Source: a virus
IMG/VR virus record: IMGVR_UViG_3300028608_000039
Coordinates: 1 to 39,251 of that record
Strand: one strand, 5' to 3'
DNA: 39,251 bases
Shown: positions 28,948-38,253 of the stretch, in pieces
Layout of the letters: each line of letters starts with the position of its first letter
Position numbering within the stretch: position 1 is the first letter of the stretch
The notes under the pieces: model-generated
Seen by the model: only the letters and a program-made list of their open reading frames with translations
Told to the model about the DNA's origin: nothing
The model's database searches: none
Position numbers and translations under genes: made by a program

Positions 28948-29240
28948 CAGTTACCCGTCAGGATTCGTCGCGGCACCCATGTGCCTGGTGTGCCGGAGAC
29001 AAGGCATGTCCAGCCCTCGATGAAGTATTTGCCGAGTGCAGGGCCTGTCTCTGATGGCGCTGAATTCATGACGAAATCACCCTGCATCCAGGTCCCACTG
29101 GTAGGGGCTGCGGTCAGAGCGGTGTAGAAACCCGCAATACGCCCCTCTGAAAGCAGGTTGATCTGGGTCGCGTGCTCGCGCAGTTCGCGCTGTAGAACCG
29201 GGTCACTGGTGCCGACCCTTGGCGTGGTGTTCGTCTTCAT
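28947..29240 (-). CDS. Small virion-cassette protein
   Basis: A 97-residue protein starting MKTNTTPRVGTSDPVLQREL. A short helix (VLQRELREHATQINLLSEG) comes first; the rest is beta-rich (GTWMQGDFVMNS; YFIEGWTCLVSGTPGTWVPR), like a small tail or needle accessory domain. Shares single bases with both neighbours. Unknown role. Confidence 0.7.
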   Translation of the reverse strand: MKTNTTPRVGTSDPVLQRELREHATQINLLSEGRIAGFYTALTAAPTSGTWMQGDFVMNSAPSETGPALGKYFIEGWTCLVSGTPGTWVPRRILTGN

Positions 29241-30685
29241 CAGCGGCCACCTGCCGGTGTCAGATCGGCGTCCATGTGCGTGACTCGCACCGGGCCGGTG
29301 AAATAGAAGGTCGCCTTGTGCCAGCGCGCCGACTGCCGCATGTCGAACTTCCCATCCAGCACGGCGCCGGCTGCGGATGCCGTAAAGCCGACACCCGCAT
29401 TCATCTGGATGAAGGTTTGCGCAGAGGCCGACATAGGCGCCAAGGCATAGCGCAGGCGGATCTTGTTGAGGGCCGTTACACCTTCGTCGTCGCCCACCTC
29501 GCCAGTCGTCATCGAGCTGGACACCGAAACGCCGGTCATCGACTGAAGCTGGTGCGAAGTGTTGAAAATTGACATCGACTTACCGCCAGCCAGCCAGAAT
29601 TGGGAGTCGAACGAATAGGACGACAAGCCGTCGATCGTGGACGAAATTGCAGAAAGCCCATCAATGGTCACGCCATTGGCGACATAGTTGAGCGCGGCCT
29701 CAATCGGCCTGTTCGCCACGCCCCATTTCTTGGCGTTGATGTGGTAAACCAGCGCGGCATCCGGCGTTGTCGAACTCAGCGATGGGTAGAACACCCAGAC
29801 CAGGTTCTTTTGCCGGTCGAACACGCAGATCGTCTTGTAACGATAGGACGGGTTCGAGTTGTCGAAGAAGAACTGGCGAACGTAGCCATCAGCGACAGGG
29901 ATTGGACGCGTGCCGTCGAAAATCCAGATATTGTCGTCGCCGACGAAGAAGTGGGCACCGCCAATATCGCAAATCGCTTCCTTGCCAACGCACCCAGCAT
30001 CCCCACCTGGCACCTGAATCCAGTTCCACACCGTCGGAGCGCCGACGTACTGCCCGAGGTAGATCGAGCGCTGTTTGTAGGCAATGGCGTACTCGCCCAA
30101 GCGCATTCCGGCAGTGAGCCGGCCCGCAGTGGCCACCAGCCGCCCGGACGTCGCCTGCGTTGCAAGACTCGGCGTCCACGACGTGTCATCGAAGGCCGCG
30201 CAGCAATGCCATCCATCTGGCTTTTCCGATCCGTCGTTGGTGTTCAGCGCCATGACGAACGCGCCGACGGTGAACAGGATCTCGGCCTTTGGAGCGGTGG
30301 CCACATCCGAGAATGAGGCACCGGTGGAACGCTGGATCACGTCGGAGCGGTTCGCGCACAGGGTCGCATCGCCGAATTGTGTGATGGCCCAACGCGTATC
30401 TACGCCACCGGTATAGGCCGCGACACGACCAATGTCCGTCCAGGCCCCTGCCAGCAGCTCATAAAGCTTGGTAGTGGTGCCCGCAATGATCCTGCGCGTG
30501 TCATCGAGCTTCGACACGACGGCGGCACCGATGCACGCGGCGGCAAGCACAGGCGTTGCAGCAGGCGTTGCAGGCTCCGGTGCGCCTTCCAAGCCATTCT
30601 GGTACGGGATCAGGTTGGCACACGTTGAGAGCACTCCTGGCGCCGTCACGTCGGCATCCGGCGCAAACCCCATCAGCGGGATCAT
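29240..30685 (-). CDS. Tail hub / packaged-DNA stabilisation protein, P22 gp10-like
   Basis: A 481-residue protein rich in repeated beta strands with Trp/Gly turns (DDNIWIFDGTRPIPVADGYV; FFDNSNPSYRYKTICVFDRQ; NLVWVFYPSLSS). It looks like the beta-propeller proteins of podovirus tails that plug the portal after packaging. Placed directly after the adaptor gene and overlapping it by four bases. The family match is by fold pattern and order. Confidence 0.75.
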   Translation of the reverse strand: MIPLMGFAPDADVTAPGVLSTCANLIPYQNGLEGAPEPATPAATPVLAAACIGAAVVSKLDDTRRIIAGTTTKLYELLAGAWTDIGRVAAYTGGVDTRWAITQFGDATLCANRSDVIQRSTGASFSDVATAPKAEILFTVGAFVMALNTNDGSEKPDGWHCCAAFDDTSWTPSLATQATSGRLVATAGRLTAGMRLGEYAIAYKQRSIYLGQYVGAPTVWNWIQVPGGDAGCVGKEAICDIGGAHFFVGDDNIWIFDGTRPIPVADGYVRQFFFDNSNPSYRYKTICVFDRQKNLVWVFYPSLSSTTPDAALVYHINAKKWGVANRPIEAALNYVANGVTIDGLSAISSTIDGLSSYSFDSQFWLAGGKSMSIFNTSHQLQSMTGVSVSSSMTTGEVGDDEGVTALNKIRLRYALAPMSASAQTFIQMNAGVGFTASAAGAVLDGKFDMRQSARWHKATFYFTGPVRVTHMDADLTPAGGR

Positions 30686-31287
30686 CGCGCACGCACCTTC
30701 ATGGTAGTGCCGCTGTACCAGTCAATGCCGTTGATGCCGCTGATCGCCTGGCTGTAAAGGCCTTGCCACACTGGCAGCCGCGCATCATTCATGATGAACG
30801 GGGTCGCGGCTATCAAAGAAGCCCACAGGTAGGCATCAGGCCAGTTGGTCAGCAACCAGTTGGTCGTATTGGTATCCGACAGCGCCGGGATGCGCTGACG
30901 ATAGGTCAGCTCCAGCGAATATATGGCGTCAGGGATTGGCGCAAGCTCGGCATTGGCGCCAATCACCGTAAACACAATCGGCTGGCCTGAAGAGTTGGAC
31001 GAAAAGTCAATGCTCTGTTCGTCCGGGGTGCGGTACGACAGTGGCTGGTTGTAGCTGCCAGCTACCTGAAACCTGCGCATTTCCAGCATGTCCGTCGGCA
31101 GGGCCACGGTATTGACCCCGACAACCGTCGACAACGTGGCCTTGAGCTCCATCTGCCGGGTTTTCAGGTCGCGACTCAGCTGCGATTCAGCCAGGGTGAT
31201 GAAGTCGTTGATGTTCGCCGTCAGGTCGGCACGGTTCAGCCATGAGGCCACTGACGCCTGTAGTTCGGAGTAGTTGGTGATGCTCAT
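30682..31287 (-). CDS. Head-tail adaptor protein
   Basis: A 201-residue protein from MSITNYSELQASVASWLN (ATG 31287). Residues 1-45 (WLNRADLTANINDFITLAES QLSRDL in sequence) form the helical start typical of podovirus portal-adaptor proteins (P22 gp4 / T7 gp11-like). The rest is a beta domain with YRTPDEQSIDF and LTYRQRIPALSD. It would sit between portal and tail hub. Confidence 0.75.
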   Translation of the reverse strand: MSITNYSELQASVASWLNRADLTANINDFITLAESQLSRDLKTRQMELKATLSTVVGVNTVALPTDMLEMRRFQVAGSYNQPLSYRTPDEQSIDFSSNSSGQPIVFTVIGANAELAPIPDAIYSLELTYRQRIPALSDTNTTNWLLTNWPDAYLWASLIAATPFIMNDARLPVWQGLYSQAISGINGIDWYSGTTMKVRAR

Positions 31288-31574
31288 ACTTTGCCCTTCC
31301 ACACCCGGAACACGGACAGATCAGGGTCGTTCAGCATCCGACGCATGTGTTCCTTGTTCGCGATGCACTCGTGGAACGTGATGTTGTGCTTGTTGCAATA
31401 GTCCTCGATGATCACGAAGGGGATCTTCGCCGCATGCTTCATTTCCGAACCGCCGTGCATGCCGGCGTTGTGCAGCGCCTTGGTGTGCTCGGCGATGGGC
31501 GTACAGTCCTGCGTGCGCTGGACCGTCATGTTCCCATCGTGGAAATGGAACTTCGTATCGAGGTCAAGCATCAC
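31284..31574 (-). CDS. Hypothetical head-region protein
   Basis: A 96-residue protein (MMLDLDTKFHFHDGNMTVQR) rich in histidine and aspartate, with a helical middle (AEHTKALHNAGMHGGSEMKH) and a C-terminal NKEHMRRMLNDPDLSVFRVW. Similar proteins lie between head decoration and adaptor genes in other podoviruses. Function unknown. Coupled to both neighbours. Confidence 0.75.
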   Translation of the reverse strand: MMLDLDTKFHFHDGNMTVQRTQDCTPIAEHTKALHNAGMHGGSEMKHAAKIPFVIIEDYCNKHNITFHECIANKEHMRRMLNDPDLSVFRVWKGKV

Positions 31575-31903
31575 GCGTTCTCCATCGGGGAAACTTGAAC
31601 GACTCCAGCGCCGGAGAACACACCGTTACCTGACGCAGCAACCCAGATCGCGGCGATCTTTGTCAGCCCGCCTGTTGCCAGGATGACGGTGTCACCTGGG
31701 CCGATCATGAGGTCAGTGCCAACCGCGACAGGTGTACCGTTGCCGATGCGCACGCACGCTGCCGCGGTGGCCGCTACACGGATGTACTTCGGCACGTTGC
31801 CGGCAGAATCCAAGGGCAGCGTGGCGCTGGCGGACGCGACTGAAGTCGTAATGGTGATGCCCGTCACCGTGACGGTGATGGGGTTGATCAATGTGTTGCT
31901 CAT
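31571..31903 (-). CDS. Small head accessory protein
   Basis: A 110-residue beta-rich, Thr/Ala/Val-rich protein (MSNTLINPITVTVTGITITT). It looks like a capsid decoration or stabilisation protein, by composition and position after the other head proteins. Overlaps the next gene by four bases. Confidence 0.65.
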   Translation of the reverse strand: MSNTLINPITVTVTGITITTSVASASATLPLDSAGNVPKYIRVAATAAACVRIGNGTPVAVGTDLMIGPGDTVILATGGLTKIAAIWVAASGNGVFSGAGVVQVSPMENA

Positions 31904-31917
31904 GGGGCGGACTCCAA

Positions 31918-31939
31918 AGAAAAACGCCCCGAAGGGCGT
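31918..31939 (-). terminator. Intrinsic terminator between two head genes
   Basis: On the minus strand, ACGCCC-TTCG-GGGCGT followed by four or five T residues. It lies 15 bases before the small head accessory gene, and probably lowers transcription after the capsid genes. Confidence 0.75.
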
Positions 31940-31943
31940 CAGG

Positions 31944-32366
31944 TCAGGCCGGGTTGAGAGTCACGCTGATGGCGCCTACGGCCGAAGTCGCAGTGCCGGT
32001 CAGGTCGAAGCAGATCGAGTCACCAGCAGCGAGCAGGAGGTCACTGGCAGTGGTCGACAAGGTCAGCGCTTGTTGAGTCGCGGCGGTACCAACCAGGTTG
32101 AAGGAGCCGGTGTGCAGCGCGGTGCCAGAGGTGAGTGCGGTGCCGCTTGGAACCTTGCGGATGGTTGCTGTGCATGCGCCACCGGTGCCAGCTACATCGA
32201 CGCGACCACGAATGGCCTTGACGGTGTATGGGCGGTCAGCGGTGAACATGGTGCAGTCGACAACCGTTGCCGTGTAGTTCAGCGTCAGCGGAATGAAGCC
32301 ACCGTCGCCACCAGCGGCCCCCTCGATGCCGAGCGAACTGTCGGCGTTTTGTCTGATCATGGGCAT
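31944..32366 (-). CDS. Head decoration-like protein
   Basis: A 140-residue, Thr/Ala/Gly-rich beta protein starting MPMIRQNADSSLGIEGAAGG. Its place directly after the major capsid gene and its repeated strand pattern (VDCTMFTADRPYTVKAIRG; TASDLLLAAGDSICFDL) suggest a capsid decoration or head-fibre protein. It is framed by two terminators, so it may be made at its own level. Confidence 0.7.
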   Translation of the reverse strand: MPMIRQNADSSLGIEGAAGGDGGFIPLTLNYTATVVDCTMFTADRPYTVKAIRGRVDVAGTGGACTATIRKVPSGTALTSGTALHTGSFNLVGTAATQQALTLSTTASDLLLAAGDSICFDLTGTATSAVGAISVTLNPA

Positions 32367-32380
32367 ATCAAATTCTCCTC

Positions 32381-32408
32381 AAAGAAAAGGGGAGCCGAAG
32401 CTCCCCTT
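32381..32408 (-). terminator. Intrinsic terminator after the major capsid gene
   Basis: On the minus strand, AAGGGGAGC-TTCG-GCTCCCCTT (9 bp, stable tetraloop) then TTCTTT. It probably makes the capsid transcript the most abundant one. The T tract is interrupted by C, so read-through is expected. Confidence 0.75.
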
Positions 32409-32426
32409 GGGTGATTGCCGTCAGAA

Positions 32427-33350
32427 TCAGGCGACGTCGTAGATCGCGCCGTTGGCTTTCGGTGCGCGGGCTTCGACAGTCCACTCAACAACCAGCATCT
32501 TCTTGTCAGCGTCACCGGTTTTCGCCAGATCTTCGCTGCCGAATGGGCGTTTGTAGCAAATGGCCCACTTGTCCGCTTGGAGCACGAACACATCGTTCGC
32601 GTCCTGGAAGCGCGAAGGGATCGCCTTCAGTTCGCCGAAGTCCGACACATACACGTCGACCGAGGCAAACAGCTTGGCGTCTTCGCTCTTGTCGAAGCGG
32701 GTGGCGTTACCGGTGAAGGTGGAGAAGGTCTGCTTGGCGCCTGGCGGCAGCAGGATCGAATCAGGATCACCGCCAGCGGTGAAGCACTTCTGCAGCACGT
32801 CTTTGAGGCGGGCCTCGGTGAACGCAATCGCGGTGCCCTTGGTACGCCCGGTGTTGCCGGTGTACGAAGCCAGGGTGCCGGCGTTGCGGTTCACGTTGTC
32901 CACGACCCAGCCAACCAGGCCGCGAGACTGACGCGGTGCGGTGGCAGTGACGTCCAGCTGGGTAGCCGAGCTTTCCATGTCGCGGCGCAGTTCCAGGGCG
33001 GCCAGGCTCATCTGATAAGCCATTTCGTTCTTGCGGCCGGCGGTGTCCATGCTTTGCTGGGTGCCGGACACGATCACGGTTTTGGTCGAGATCTGGGTGC
33101 GGTTGTTCAGGCGCACGGTCGGGGTGATGACCTTGGCCGACGCGTCGTCGCCTTCAGCCTGGGCGTTGTTGGTGATAGCCGCCGCCAGATCTTGGGTTTG
33201 CCATTCGTGCAGGGTGTTGGATGCAGTGCCCTTGGCCGCCAGCGAGATGAATGGCGTGGCAGTCGGGGAAATGCGGTAGATGGTGTCGGTCAAGTCCTCA
33301 CGGTTACCGATCGCGGCAGTCGTGAGGAAGGTATTGGTAGGTGCAGTCAT
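32427..33350 (-). CDS. Major capsid protein, SU10/DUF5309-type
   Basis: A 307-residue protein starting MTAPTNTFLTTAAIGNREDL. The order TPFISLAAKGTASNTLHEWQ, TVRLNNRTQISTKTVIVSGT, MAYQMSLAALELRRDMESSA and AKLFASVDVYVSDFGELKAI matches the SU10-type major capsid family (HK97 fold). It follows the scaffold gene and is framed downstream by a terminator. About 300 residues is usual. Confidence 0.85.
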   Translation of the reverse strand: MTAPTNTFLTTAAIGNREDLTDTIYRISPTATPFISLAAKGTASNTLHEWQTQDLAAAITNNAQAEGDDASAKVITPTVRLNNRTQISTKTVIVSGTQQSMDTAGRKNEMAYQMSLAALELRRDMESSATQLDVTATAPRQSRGLVGWVVDNVNRNAGTLASYTGNTGRTKGTAIAFTEARLKDVLQKCFTAGGDPDSILLPPGAKQTFSTFTGNATRFDKSEDAKLFASVDVYVSDFGELKAIPSRFQDANDVFVLQADKWAICYKRPFGSEDLAKTGDADKKMLVVEWTVEARAPKANGAIYDVA

Positions 33351-33365
33351 GATGAATCTCCGGAA

Positions 33366-34373
33366 TTAAAGGAATTGAGCGAATACGGCGGCGGCAGATT
33401 CAACGGTGCCCGACTTCGCATGGTTCTTAGCAGCAACCGTGCGGCCGTCAGGGTTTCCGTTGGATGTGACGCCGGGCTTGACCACCCGCTGGGGCGCTTC
33501 CTGAACCTTCTTGGCTTGCAACTTGGCATTGGCCATGACTTGGTCGTAGAGCATCGCCTTGCGCGCGATAATCACGTGGCGGTGGTCGGCAATGGACGAA
33601 ATGTCCTCATCCCCGAACCCCTGCTCTTGCAGGAACTTCGAGATAGCGGTTTTTTCGGCTGCGGCCTTGGCATCGTCTTTCCAGTCCGGGAGCTTGGCGA
33701 GGAGGTCTTCCTGCTGCTGGGCCAGGTAACTTTGGTGGGCTTGTGCCTGTTCGTTCTGGAACTGCTGAGCGAGCTTTTGGCGTTCCTGGGTGTTTTGCTG
33801 ATACAGCGCTTGTCTCTGTTGAAAGAGTTGCTGCTGCTTCAGGTACTCCACCGGATCTGAGTCGATCAGCGCTTGCCAGTCGATTTGACTTTGTTGCTCC
33901 AACACGCCTTCGAGCTGGACGGCCATGCGCTGGAGTTCACCGGCATATTGCTGGCGTTCCTGCTGGGCCTTCTGCGTCTCGGCGTCTGCTGCTTTGCGTT
34001 GCTCGGCTGCCTCCATCGTCTTCTTGGTGTAGTCAGACTGACGTTGGTAGCCATTCAACAGCTCGCTGAGTGGAACCTGAACCTCCTTGCCGTCGATCTT
34101 GACGGTGAAGGTCTGGGGCTCCGCATCGGTGTCGCTGTCTGTATCTACATCGGTGTCTACTTCGGTATCGACGTCCGCGTCATCGGCGGCGTCTTGATTG
34201 TCGCTGTGTCCATCGGACTCATCGCCAGCAGCAGAGGCTTTCGGCGGGTCCAGCAGTGCGGCGAAGGCGGCAGCGCCACCATTCACATCAAGCGAACCAC
34301 CACCGTCGCCACCATCAGCGCCAGATTCGTTCATGAGGAAGTGGCCGAGTGCACGGTGAATAAACAAGCTCAT
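33366..34373 (-). CDS. Scaffolding protein
   Basis: A 335-residue protein from ATG 34373 (AGGGG 8 bases upstream; a second ATG at 34334 lacks a site). It has an acidic N-terminus with a VDTEVDTDVDTDSDTD repeat, a beta segment (FTVKIDGKEVQVPLSELLNG), then a long Gln/Ala-rich helical coiled coil, and a basic end. This is the usual composition of internal scaffolds that guide capsid assembly and are then lost. Its place between portal and capsid genes agrees. Confidence 0.85.
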   Translation of the reverse strand: MSLFIHRALGHFLMNESGADGGDGGGSLDVNGGAAAFAALLDPPKASAAGDESDGHSDNQDAADDADVDTEVDTDVDTDSDTDAEPQTFTVKIDGKEVQVPLSELLNGYQRQSDYTKKTMEAAEQRKAADAETQKAQQERQQYAGELQRMAVQLEGVLEQQSQIDWQALIDSDPVEYLKQQQLFQQRQALYQQNTQERQKLAQQFQNEQAQAHQSYLAQQQEDLLAKLPDWKDDAKAAAEKTAISKFLQEQGFGDEDISSIADHRHVIIARKAMLYDQVMANAKLQAKKVQEAPQRVVKPGVTSNGNPDGRTVAAKNHAKSGTVESAAAVFAQFL

Positions 34374-34433
34374 TGATTGTCCCCTGTGGGATTCATTTGC
34401 GAATGATTACGGAACGGCCTGTGAGCATGGCGG

Positions 34434-34724
34434 TCAGCGCCGCAAGATCCCTTTGGCGCGGTCGATTAGCGATTGCTGGTACACCTTCTCCGCATCCGCC
34501 AACTTGCCCGTCTCCAGGCTCGACGTGAGTGCTGCCTTCAACTTGGTCAGGAGTTGGAGTGACAGGAAGATCTTTTCCCTTGCCTCCACGTCCCTTGCCG
34601 GTGAGGTTCGCCATGCGTTGGTCAACTCCTGCTCAATGCTTTCGAATGCCCAGTTGAACTGCTCGTTTTCGAGACATTCGCGGGCTCTATTGCCGTCGTA
34701 GATGCGTTCTTCAAGCGATGCCAT
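34434..34724 (-). CDS. Small helical protein between portal and scaffold
   Basis: A 96-residue helical protein (MASLEERIYDGNRARECLEN) with EAREKIFLSLQLLTKLKAAL, ending LIDRAKGILRR. Proteins of this size in this place occur in many podoviruses and may aid capsid assembly. It overlaps the portal gene by 14 bases. Confidence 0.75.
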   Translation of the reverse strand: MASLEERIYDGNRARECLENEQFNWAFESIEQELTNAWRTSPARDVEAREKIFLSLQLLTKLKAALTSSLETGKLADAEKVYQQSLIDRAKGILRR

Positions 34725-36984
34725 CCGGCGCCTCTTTAGTGGCTGCGCTGGTCTGCGCGTTACTCATGCTGGTGTGGGCCTGGATTTGCGCGACAAGGAC
34801 CTTGGTCTCGTTGTCCGCCACGGTCTTCCACTGGTCGAACTCCAGCTGCATGCGTAGCTGTTCGGTCTTCTGCTGCTCTTTCAGGGCATCCAGCTCGGCC
34901 TGCTGCTGGCTCTCCAGGGTCTTCTGGTCGGCCTCGACCTGCTGACGATTGGCGTCAACCTGAGCCTGCATCTGCATCTTGGCCTGCTCCAGCTGGAGCT
35001 CATGGTTGCGCTTGGCCTCGTCAAGCTGAGCGTTGTGCTGAAGCTCCATTTGCTTCATCTGCATGCTCGACTGGATCTTGGCCTGCTCGACCTGCATCTG
35101 CGCCTGAGCCTTCTGCTGCTCAGGGTCAGGCTTGTCCTGCGGCGGTTGCTTGGATGGGTCGGTGAAGAACTTGTCGGCGTTCTTGAAGCCAAGCTGCTTG
35201 GCCATCTCGGACGCGGCGTGGAAGATGTTGTCTGGGGTCGCGATGCCGATCTCCAGACCTTGAGCCTGCACGGCGCCGAGCATTTGCAGGTGCTGGATCT
35301 TCTGATCCTTGTTGCCCATGCCAATGCCGACGTTGATGCAGACGTCGAACTGGTTGCTCCACTCGCGTGGGTCGATTGGTACCCAGCCACCAGTGAGCTT
35401 GACGATCTGTTCTTTCTGCTGGTACTGGCAGACAAGCTTGAGGATCAACTTGAAAAGGTCGACGTAGCCCTCGGAGAAGTTGCGGGCGATCAGGTCGAGG
35501 CGCATGTCGGCGCGGTTGGTCAGCACGTTGACCCCGGTGGCAGTGTCGTTCAGTGCCGCTCCGTCATTGCCTTGGCTGTAGCGCGTCCAGCCGGTCTTGT
35601 TTTCCAAGTCCTGCTGCATGTATTCCATCATCTGGAATGACGTGCCGATGTCCGGGGCGCCTTGATCGAGACGGCCGACTGCGCCAAGCTGTTTAACGCG
35701 AACTACGCCACCAGGGCGCGAGGTCAATAGGTCATCAAGATTGACCTGATTCTCTACTGCGAAGTACCGCCCGTTCACGGTCAGATACATGTTGTCGAGC
35801 TGGGCGCGCAGGATGCTGGTCTTGGTCTTCTGGCTCTCCATCGCCAGATCAGCGATGGACAGGCCGAAGAACTCATGAGGCAGCGGGACGGGCGTGATGG
35901 ACACGAACGGGATCATGTCGATCGGCTCGTTATCCAGCATCTCGTTGCCGGCCAGCGTGACCTTGCGCAGTTCGGCAATGCCATCACCGTCGTAGTCCAC
36001 GCGCATGTAGGCCTCGAGCACCCAGATCAGGTCCTGGCTCTTGTCGCCATCACCGTCATTGTCTGCATAGGCGTCTTCATCGTTCCAACTCAGGCGCTGG
36101 ATGCGCTCGGAGCTCATCGCCTCGCCTTGGTCCTGAGACGTGAGCTGATCCACGTTCTTGTAGCCCATGGACTTCAGCTCGGACCGGGAGCGCTGCACGC
36201 GGTGAGCCACAAAAGACGCGGTTTCGATATCCTTGGCGTTGCGCGAAATCAGGAACTCTTCAGGCGGCACGTTCTCGATGCAGACCTTGCCATCGGTCTT
36301 GGTGCGCTTGCAGACGACGTCGTAGACCAGTTTTGGCGGCTGAGCCTCGATCATCTGAATCTGCTGCATGACCTGCGGCGCGGACTGCGGCTGGGCTTGG
36401 GCCTGCTGCATCAGCTGCATGATGGCCTGCTCGCGCTGCTCCTGATCGTCCTCATCGACGCGAGTTTCCTGCTCAACGACCTTTACTTCGTCGTCTTGCA
36501 TGAGCTGCATCAGCTCGACCTCGGACAGTCCGCGGTATTCCTCGCGCGTCTCTTCGTTGCGCGTGTCCCACCAGACTTTGACGATGCCGTTCTTCTGGAG
36601 CAACGCATCCTTCATCCAGGTGTAGGCGATCTTGTGGCCGTTGTTCTTCTTGTAGAACAGGTAGTTGACGTATTCGGTCGCCTGCTCTGCCTTCTGCTCA
36701 TCGCCGGGCTTGGTCGCCTCGAACTCGGCCACCGTGTCGGAGCCTACGAACGTGACCATCAGCTGTGGCAGCATCGACTCGATCGTGTCGCGCACGTCAG
36801 TCGATACCACAGAAGACCGCCCATCAACCTCAGGCGGCGATAGATCCCCCACCGGCAGGCCGAGGTAGTAGCACATCGATTTCTGCCGCGCTTGGCTCAG
36901 CCTGGACGAGGAATACCCAAGCGCTTGACGTGACTCGGCCCCGACCAGGGCTTTCAATTCGTCCTGAGTCAGACCCTTTGTCAT
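34711..36984 (-). CDS. Portal protein, P22-type
   Basis: A 757-residue protein. Its N-terminal two thirds (for example VSTDVRDTIESMLPQLMVTF, YTWMKDALLQKNGIVKVWWD, PPEEFLISRNAKDI, PFVSITPVPLPHEFFGLSIA, TGVNVLTNRADMRLDLIARN) match large podovirus portals. The last 150 residues are a Gln/Lys/Glu coiled coil that would form the barrel. As a dodecamer it is the packaging channel and tail attachment point. Confidence 0.9.
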   Translation of the reverse strand: MTKGLTQDELKALVGAESRQALGYSSSRLSQARQKSMCYYLGLPVGDLSPPEVDGRSSVVSTDVRDTIESMLPQLMVTFVGSDTVAEFEATKPGDEQKAEQATEYVNYLFYKKNNGHKIAYTWMKDALLQKNGIVKVWWDTRNEETREEYRGLSEVELMQLMQDDEVKVVEQETRVDEDDQEQREQAIMQLMQQAQAQPQSAPQVMQQIQMIEAQPPKLVYDVVCKRTKTDGKVCIENVPPEEFLISRNAKDIETASFVAHRVQRSRSELKSMGYKNVDQLTSQDQGEAMSSERIQRLSWNDEDAYADNDGDGDKSQDLIWVLEAYMRVDYDGDGIAELRKVTLAGNEMLDNEPIDMIPFVSITPVPLPHEFFGLSIADLAMESQKTKTSILRAQLDNMYLTVNGRYFAVENQVNLDDLLTSRPGGVVRVKQLGAVGRLDQGAPDIGTSFQMMEYMQQDLENKTGWTRYSQGNDGAALNDTATGVNVLTNRADMRLDLIARNFSEGYVDLFKLILKLVCQYQQKEQIVKLTGGWVPIDPREWSNQFDVCINVGIGMGNKDQKIQHLQMLGAVQAQGLEIGIATPDNIFHAASEMAKQLGFKNADKFFTDPSKQPPQDKPDPEQQKAQAQMQVEQAKIQSSMQMKQMELQHNAQLDEAKRNHELQLEQAKMQMQAQVDANRQQVEADQKTLESQQQAELDALKEQQKTEQLRMQLEFDQWKTVADNETKVLVAQIQAHTSMSNAQTSAATKEAPDGIA

Positions 36985-36993
36985 TTCGTGCCC

Positions 36994-38253
36994 TTATGCG
37001 TTGTTGAGCTTGCGATAGTTGAGCTGGCCGCCCCACTCGTCGTTACTGAGCTGGTCGGCAACAATGGCGAGGTAGCGCATCACGTCAGCCCCGTGGCTGT
37101 ATTCGTCATGCAGTGGTGCGCCTGGCTCGTTGGTCTGCTGATTGATCTGCCGGCGGTAGCGCTTCAAGCACTCCACCAGTCGGCCCGTGCGGTCACGGTT
37201 GAAGTAGGTGCGAGGGAAGACCTCGCGAACGCGGTTTATGCCGGTCTCGACGTGCATGTTCGGCACTGGCATGACGGCCCATCCCAGCTGGCCCATCACT
37301 TCGGCGTCGGACTTGCCGCTCTGGTGGCGCTTGGCGTACCCGTCGTGAGGCAGGTAGACGTTGCCCCAGTTGATCGGTTGGCCATCCAGCGTCAGGCCTT
37401 TGAGCTCGGCGCTGTACTCGGCCAGCGTGCGTTGGTGCCCTTCGATGTAGTGGATCAGGCGGATCTCGCCGGCCATCTTCTGCGCCAGAATGATCGTCAT
37501 CGCGTCATTCCAACCAAGGTCAAAGATGACGTGAGTCTTGAGCAGCCCGTCGTGCGGAACGTTGGCAATGCGCGACTCGGCCTGGCTCATCTGCTCGAAG
37601 TAGATGGCGCCTTCGACTGCTGGCATGCATCGTCCTTCCCAGATGTGGGCGTATTGTTCGGGCTTCATGGTTGCTTGAGCGTGCAAGCGCTCTTGTTCGA
37701 GCACTGCCGGGAACCAGGGGTTGTCGTTGTAGTTCATCAGCACTGACACGCAGTCAGGCGGCGGATTGATCACAAAGCGCTGATGCGTTTCGTCAGACTC
37801 AAGCTGTGGGTTGTAACCTGCCCAGATCTCAGAACCAGGCTTACGAATCGTCGGGAGCAACACGTCCCAACTCTTTTTGCCTACCGCGTGGGCTTCTTCA
37901 ACCCAGACGATGTCGACACCCTCATACGACTTGATCGAGTCAATCGTGTGCTGCTGCAGCCCGGCGAAGCTGAACTCTGTGCCGTTCCTGCCCCTGATAT
38001 AGGTCTGCTGGACGTTGTAGAACGATTCCAACCCTAAGGCAGCGATCTGGTCAGCAAGCAGCTTGTGTACCGAATCAGCGATGCTCTTCTGAATCTCTCG
38101 AGTGCAGAGGACTCGCTTCTGTGCCTGCGCGCCCTGCAACAGTAGTGCTCGAGCAAAGCTCCATGACTTCGCGCTACCCCGCCCGCCGTATGCCACCTTG
38201 TAACGGTGCGGCTCGAACAGGAACGCGAGCTTGTCGGGGAACTCAATTGCCAT
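36994..38253 (-). CDS. terL: Terminase large subunit
   Basis: A 419-residue protein with Walker A GGRGSAKS (23-30), Walker B VDIVWVEEAH, a coupling region, and nuclease motifs FDLGWNDA and HDEYSHGADVMRY of the RNase H-like fold. PBSX/P22-like terminases of this type usually cut headful concatemers, which would give permuted genomes that assemble as circles. It overlaps the small subunit by 11 bases. Confidence 0.95.
   Translation of the reverse strand: MAIEFPDKLAFLFEPHRYKVAYGGRGSAKSWSFARALLLQGAQAQKRVLCTREIQKSIADSVHKLLADQIAALGLESFYNVQQTYIRGRNGTEFSFAGLQQHTIDSIKSYEGVDIVWVEEAHAVGKKSWDVLLPTIRKPGSEIWAGYNPQLESDETHQRFVINPPPDCVSVLMNYNDNPWFPAVLEQERLHAQATMKPEQYAHIWEGRCMPAVEGAIYFEQMSQAESRIANVPHDGLLKTHVIFDLGWNDAMTIILAQKMAGEIRLIHYIEGHQRTLAEYSAELKGLTLDGQPINWGNVYLPHDGYAKRHQSGKSDAEVMGQLGWAVMPVPNMHVETGINRVREVFPRTYFNRDRTGRLVECLKRYRRQINQQTNEPGAPLHDEYSHGADVMRYLAIVADQLSNDEWGGQLNYRKLNNA

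Noticed and set aside
32415-33860. 481-codon plus-strand ORF opposite the capsid and scaffold genes
   Set aside because: It is antisense to two well-supported structural genes, and long opposite frames are expected in GC-rich DNA. The translation has no recognisable domain.
34120-34200. GAT/GTC repeat in the scaffold gene as a regulatory repeat
   Set aside because: It simply encodes the acidic Val-Asp-Thr repeat of the protein; no sign of a separate DNA function.
34393-34614. 73-codon minus-strand ORF near the scaffold start
   Set aside because: It overlaps the 96-residue gene in another frame and is poorer in coding character.
35875-36843. 322-codon plus-strand ORF opposite the portal gene
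   Set aside because: Shadow of the portal gene; leucine, valine and histidine-rich without motifs.
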